Positions 5,141 through 6,736 of a stretch of DNA of 6,736 nt are shown here, in pieces. Position numbers and translations under genes: made by a program. The notes beneath the pieces were generated by a model. That model was not told where the DNA came from and ran no database searches. It worked only from the letters and a program-made list of their open reading frames with translations. Position 1 is the first letter of the stretch; every line of letters starts with the position of its first letter. Source of the DNA: Lonsdalea britannica (GTDB lineage Bacteria > Pseudomonadota > Gammaproteobacteria > Enterobacterales > Enterobacteriaceae); contig NZ_CAMKXG010000192.1 of the NCBI RefSeq assembly GCF_946477055.1, positions 1 through 6,736 on the forward strand. The letters are read 5' to 3'.

Positions 5141-6601
5141 GTGTCGGCAGGCGCTTCCCCTGAGCGGATCGTCATCAAGCGGCTGGGACGACGGCTACAG
5201 TTAAAAATCAAACACTGGCAGGTCATCGGGGCGGGCTACTATCCCGATTTTCTCTGCACCTCCCATTTTCGCCAGTCGATTACCATCGTTTTTCTTTTTT
5301 TGGTCATGATGCTGGCGTGCATCACGGGTTTCAGCCTACTGAGTGAATCGCTGATCCGCACGCACGTACAGGATATTATTCTCAACGATATCAATAAGTT
5401 TTCAGCGAAAACGCACTTGGGTGATGCCAATAGCGTGATCGCACAGTTGCAACAGGAGCGGCAGGAGAACAACGACGAGCTGCCGCTGGTGATGGTGATC
5501 GACAAACAGGGCGACTTTCTGTACCACAACGCGCCCCTGAAAAGGCCGAATGCGGTGGGATGTCATATGGACGTGGAGTGCCTGAAGACGCTCATCACGG
5601 ACGAGGCGACGCACAACATCATCGGTCTGTCGGTACAGCTGGGCGACGGCGGTATTTTCTTCCGGGCCTATAACATTCTCCCGATGCTGGAGCGAATCAG
5701 AACCATTCCCCTCGTCGCCGGAACCGGGCTCTTTATCGTGCTGCTGTGCTGTCTGTTGGTAAGCCGCCACTTTAGCCTCCACGGACTGAACACGCTCAGA
5801 CAAATGCGCGAAGCCTTGCATCGTTACAGCACGGGAGAGCAGCGCGTGCGTATGCCGATCTCCCTGTACGGCAACGACTTCGACGGACTGAGCGCGGACA
5901 TCAACCAGAACCTTGAACGCATTGACCGGCTCATGGAGCAAGTGCGCAGCACCTCCAGCCATATCGCCCACGAGCTGCGTACGCCCCTGACGCATCTGCA
6001 AAACCGCCTGTACACGCTGGGCGAGCGAACGGGGCTCAGTCAGGACGTTCAGCAGGAGATCCAATTCGCGGTCAGCGAGGTGGAAAAAATCCTCAGCTTG
6101 TTCCGTGCGGTGATGCGTATCGGTGAAATTGAGAGCGGGCGCTGTATACACCAGTTCGAAACGATTTCCGTTCAGCACCTGCTGGAGGATCTGACCGAAT
6201 ATTATCAGCCGCTGGCCGAATCCCGCCGTTGCCATCTGGTGGTGGAAGCGACCGCGGGAGCGAGCCTGTTCGGCGATAAGGCGCTGGTATTTCAGGCCAT
6301 GGCCAATCTGATTGAAAATGCGATCAAATACGCCGCTCAGGGGGAATTCATTACGCTTGGCGTCAGGCTCTATCGGGGATGGATGGCGTTGTACGTCAGC
6401 GACCGGGGGCCGGGCATTCCTACCGCGCTGCATGAGAAAGCCACCGCTCGATTTCAGCGGCTCTCCGAAAAAAATGCGCCTGACGGACACGGGCTAGGTT
6501 TATCGCTGGTAAAAGCTATCGCGGAATTACACGGCGGAAAACTATACCTGGAGTGTGGTCGCCCCGGATTAAATGTTTATCTCTGCCTGAACCGCTGTTA
6601 A
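5141..6601 (+). CDS. Membrane sensor histidine kinase, partner of the adjacent regulator
   Basis: A 486-residue inner-membrane kinase. A basic cytosolic tail of about 45 residues precedes the first membrane segment (about 46-68). A periplasmic domain of about 120 residues (69-187) contains L-P-L-V-M-V-I-D-K-Q-G-D (114-125), like a PAS/PDC-type sensor strand-turn, and Cys141-His142 with Cys147. The second membrane segment is about 189-208, followed by a HAMP linker (209-262). The dimerisation domain carries phospho-acceptor His277 in H-E-L-R-T-P-L. The ATPase domain has the N box around Asn389/Asn393, the G1 box D-R-G-P-G-I-P (421-427), an F-box-like R-F-Q-R-L (437-441) and the G2 box G-H-G-L-G-L (449-454). 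All motifs look intact, so an active kinase is expected. The ligand is unknown; gene position suggests heme, iron or a related envelope signal, which is inference. The GTG start is supported by the ribosome binding site. No following gene begins within the next 135 bases. Confidence 0.95.
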   Translation: MSAGASPERIVIKRLGRRLQLKIKHWQVIGAGYYPDFLCTSHFRQSITIVFLFLVMMLACITGFSLLSESLIRTHVQDIILNDINKFSAKTHLGDANSVIAQLQQERQENNDELPLVMVIDKQGDFLYHNAPLKRPNAVGCHMDVECLKTLITDEATHNIIGLSVQLGDGGIFFRAYNILPMLERIRTIPLVAGTGLFIVLLCCLLVSRHFSLHGLNTLRQMREALHRYSTGEQRVRMPISLYGNDFDGLSADINQNLERIDRLMEQVRSTSSHIAHELRTPLTHLQNRLYTLGERTGLSQDVQQEIQFAVSEVEKILSLFRAVMRIGEIESGRCIHQFETISVQHLLEDLTEYYQPLAESRRCHLVVEATAGASLFGDKALVFQAMANLIENAIKYAAQGEFITLGVRLYRGWMALYVSDRGPGIPTALHEKATARFQRLSEKNAPDGHGLGLSLVKAIAELHGGKLYLECGRPGLNVYLCLNRC

Positions 6602-6662
6602 TAACTCGATACATTCACATTTCTTATTTATTAAGAAAAACAACGCATCTTAAAAATAATAA

Positions 6663-6694
6663 AAATAGGGTTTTTACCGGTAATAAATAGGGTT
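6663..6694. repeat. Repeat AAATAGGGTT flanking a palindrome
   Basis: AAATAGGGTT occurs at 6663-6672 and 6685-6694, a 22-base period (two DNA turns). Between the copies lies the perfect 10-base palindrome TTACCGGTAA (6674-6683). It may be an operator for a gene beyond the window. There is no clear terminator after the kinase; TTCTTA/TAAGAA at 6621-6637 forms only an A-T-rich hairpin without a T run. Confidence 0.4.
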
Positions 6695-6736
6695 ATTCAC
6701 GGCCAGATAGATTGGCTTGGTTTTATTTGTTCGCAT

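Noticed and set aside
5402..6490. 362-codon leftward open frame inside the kinase gene
   Set aside because: It is antisense to a kinase with all catalytic motifs intact; long antisense frames are common in GC-rich coding DNA and this one has no family features.
1..6736. CRISPR array, insertion sequence, integrase or toxin-antitoxin genes
   Set aside because: No regularly spaced repeats, terminal inverted repeats, transposase or integrase motifs were seen, and no second copy of the tRNA 3' end.

Overview
The window looks like chromosomal DNA of a gammaproteobacterium of the order Enterobacterales. The evidence is a near-canonical enterobacterial tRNA-Pro(UGG), ChuW/HutW- and ChuY-type heme-degradation proteins, a strong Fur box and E. 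coli-like promoter and ribosome-binding signals. A plant- or insect-associated member (for example Pectobacteriaceae-like) is a guess; the genus cannot be fixed from this sequence.

Layout. (1) Bases 1-134 are the 3' part of a tRNA-Pro gene, a hairpin and a strong rho-independent terminator. (2) Bases 135-1909 are relatively AT-rich accessory DNA carrying one rightward gene (603-1415). Its product is a divergent protein of the formyltransferase fold that keeps the Asn/His/Asp catalytic triad; its substrate is unknown. About 460 bases on either side of this gene hold no convincing gene. (3) Bases 1910-3921 are a leftward pair, hutW (chuW)-chuY, encoding the radical SAM enzyme that opens heme anaerobically and the reductase that acts on its product. 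The chuX gene found between them in E. coli O157 is absent. (4) Bases 3922-4452 are a 531-base divergent control region. It has a near-consensus Fur box overlapping a likely promoter for the rightward operon, a weaker Fur-like box before hutW, a perfect 12-base palindrome and other short repeats. (5) Bases 4453-6601 are a rightward, translationally coupled two-component system: an OmpR-family response regulator and a membrane histidine kinase with a small periplasmic sensor domain. (6) Bases 6602-6736 are AT-rich and noncoding, with a spaced repeat flanking a palindrome.

How it may work together. Fur probably represses the two-component operon, and perhaps hutW-chuY, when iron is plentiful. 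Under iron limitation the kinase/regulator pair would be made, and from its position it is a candidate regulator of the divergent heme-degradation genes. That link is inference from gene order and operator positions. No heme receptor, heme ABC transporter or chuS-type gene is in the window, so heme uptake must be encoded elsewhere if it exists.
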